In this document: positions 5,475 through 6,491 of the stretch, piece after piece
How positions within the stretch are numbered: position 1 is the first letter of the stretch
Layout: every line of letters starts with the position of its first letter
DNA from: Bacteroidota bacterium
GTDB lineage: Bacteria > Bacteroidota > UBA10030 > UBA6906
Reading direction: 5' to 3'
NCBI GenBank assembly: GCA_016844425.1
Contig: JAERML010000081.1
Span: 1-6,491, forward strand
DNA length: 6,491 nt
Notes under the pieces: generated by a model
The model's input: the letters and a program-made list of their open reading frames with translations, nothing else
What the model was told of the DNA's origin: nothing
Database searches by the model: none
Position numbers and translations under genes: made by a program

Positions 5475-6491
5475 TTATCCGAAAGCCGGTGCGATGAGAA
5501 GTCCTATGGCATAGGTAATGCCGGCCTCACCGAGACCAACCAGCGTCATTTCCATGCCACTCTTGACCCATGATCGGCCGGTGACAAGCACCTTCGAGGC
5601 ACCGACGAGGAAATGGGCAAGGGTGCTTACGAAAAGTGAAATCATCAGCGCATTGATGCCGGAGCTGAACAAAAATGGAATCACGGGAACAGCGGCGCCA
5701 ATCGCCGTGCTGATCGTCGCGCTGATGGCCGAGCGCCATTCTTTCGGGAAGGATGCTGCTGAAAGTCCAAGCTCCTCATGCACAAGCGTCTTCAAGAGTT
5801 GATCCGGCTTTTCCGAGAGACGCTGCGCCATCGTCCTCGCCTCATCTTCTGTGAAACCCTTCAACTGGTAGAACAACTCCAACTCCTCGAGCTCTTCCTT
5901 CGGATTGTTCTCGATCTCGTGGCGCTCGCGCTCCACCTCGGCTTCATAGACCTCCCGCTCCGACTTTGCCGCGAGATATGCTCCGCTTCCCATTGAAAGA
6001 GCAGATGCGACCATTGCTGCGAACCCGCTCAGAAGAACAAGCTCCTCGTTTGCCTGCGTGGCTCCGGCCACACCGCTTACGACACCAAATGCCGCCCCAA
6101 GTCCATCGTTCACACCATAGATCGCCTGCCCGATCCATCCTCCCGCGCGGACGTGCCACGTTTCCCGTCCAAGCATTGAATCCAGCCGGCGCTGAGGATG
6201 CCCGGGTTGACCCTCGAACTCCTCGAGCACACGGGTGTGTGCTCGTTCGTCGCGCTGTGCATCAAGAAGCGAAGTCTTATCCTTCTCTGATTGTGCAGTT
6301 GCCATCAGCACGTCGTACAGCTTGTCCGCTTCGCTTTCCCCTGCTTCGAGCATTCTGGCAGCGACCGTCGTGTCACTCTTAAGAAGAATCCAGCGACGGG
6401 TTCGATCGACGAATGATTCGGTGTATTTCCCGGGATCAGCGCCGAGCTCGTGAAGTCTCTTTGCCCACCGCTCGGCGTGGCGTTCTTCCGC
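5475..6491 (-). CDS. Ferritin-like domain fused to VIT1/CCC1 membrane domain (MbfA/Er-VIT1 type), N-terminus outside window
   Basis: The frame is open from the right edge to a TAA at 5475, giving 338 residues; an internal ATG at 6353 is not the real start because the upstream codons are clearly conserved. Window residues 1-90 form part of a ferritin-like four-helix domain with two E-x-x-H motifs, EERH (2-5) and ERAH (82-85), plus Glu52/Glu54 in GESEADKL, as expected for a di-iron site. Residues about 112-338 form a VIT1/CCC1 domain: IGQAIYGVNDGLGAAFGVVSG at its first helix, GSGAYLAAKSEREVYEAE, then a Glu-rich cytosolic helix region (about 177-245) that binds metal in plant VIT1, and three C-terminal helices. 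Proteins of this layout (MbfA in alphaproteobacteria) sit in the inner membrane and export or sequester iron; iron versus manganese cannot be decided here. Roughly 40-50 N-terminal residues (first ferritin helix) are probably missing beyond the edge. Confidence 0.92.
   Translation of the reverse strand, partial: AEERHAERWAKRLHELGADPGKYTESFVDRTRRWILLKSDTTVAARMLEAGESEADKLYDVLMATAQSEKDKTSLLDAQRDERAHTRVLEEFEGQPGHPQRRLDSMLGRETWHVRAGGWIGQAIYGVNDGLGAAFGVVSGVAGATQANEELVLLSGFAAMVASALSMGSGAYLAAKSEREVYEAEVERERHEIENNPKEELEELELFYQLKGFTEDEARTMAQRLSEKPDQLLKTLVHEELGLSAASFPKEWRSAISATISTAIGAAVPVIPFLFSSGINALMISLFVSTLAHFLVGASKVLVTGRSWVKSGMEMTLVGLGEAGITYAIGLLIAPAFG

Overview
The window is a compact bacterial chromosomal segment, a little above half GC by eye. 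Every gene I can support lies on the minus strand, so transcription runs from the right edge to the left. There are nine coding units. The gene at each edge is cut by the window, and no gap between genes exceeds about 100 bases. I see no RNA gene, insertion sequence, CRISPR array, phage gene or convincing terminator. The gene set (a YdeI/OmdA-type DUF1905 protein, a small putative zinc-ribbon protein, a DUF4440 fragment beside a small membrane protein, a ferritin-like/VIT1 fusion and an Lnt-like acyltransferase) would fit a Gram-negative bacterium, possibly of the Bacteroidota/Ignavibacteriota side. That placement rests on impression of the families only and is weak.

In transcription order (right to left): (1) 6491-5475, a ferritin-like domain fused to a VIT1/CCC1 membrane domain (MbfA/Er-VIT1 type), N-terminus outside the window; (2) 5433-4915, a DUF1905 plus YdeI/OmpD-associated-type protein; (3) 4891-4622, an 89-residue putative zinc-ribbon protein with a strong ribosome binding site; (4) 4592-4251, the N-terminal part of a DUF4440/SnoaL-like protein that loses its family resemblance abruptly; (5) 4396-4076, a 106-residue three-helix membrane protein whose start codon lies exactly at that break; (6) 4067-3345, a class I SAM-dependent methyltransferase; (7) 3280-2651, a LysE/RhtB-type exporter; (8) 2551-869, a SulP anion transporter with a C-terminal STAS domain, starting at TTG; (9) 847-1, an apolipoprotein N-acyltransferase-like protein whose C-terminal part is outside the window.

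Gaps are 41, 23, 29, overlap, 8, 64, 99 and 21 bases, so much of the run could be co-transcribed. The products do not form one obvious pathway. Three are transporters or exporters (iron/manganese, amino-acid-like, anion), one is an envelope lipid enzyme, and the rest are small poorly characterised proteins. The most unusual structure is the junction near 4386-4400, where a truncated DUF4440 gene runs into the start of a membrane protein gene in another frame. It looks like the scar of a deletion. I did not find evidence for a new multi-gene system.
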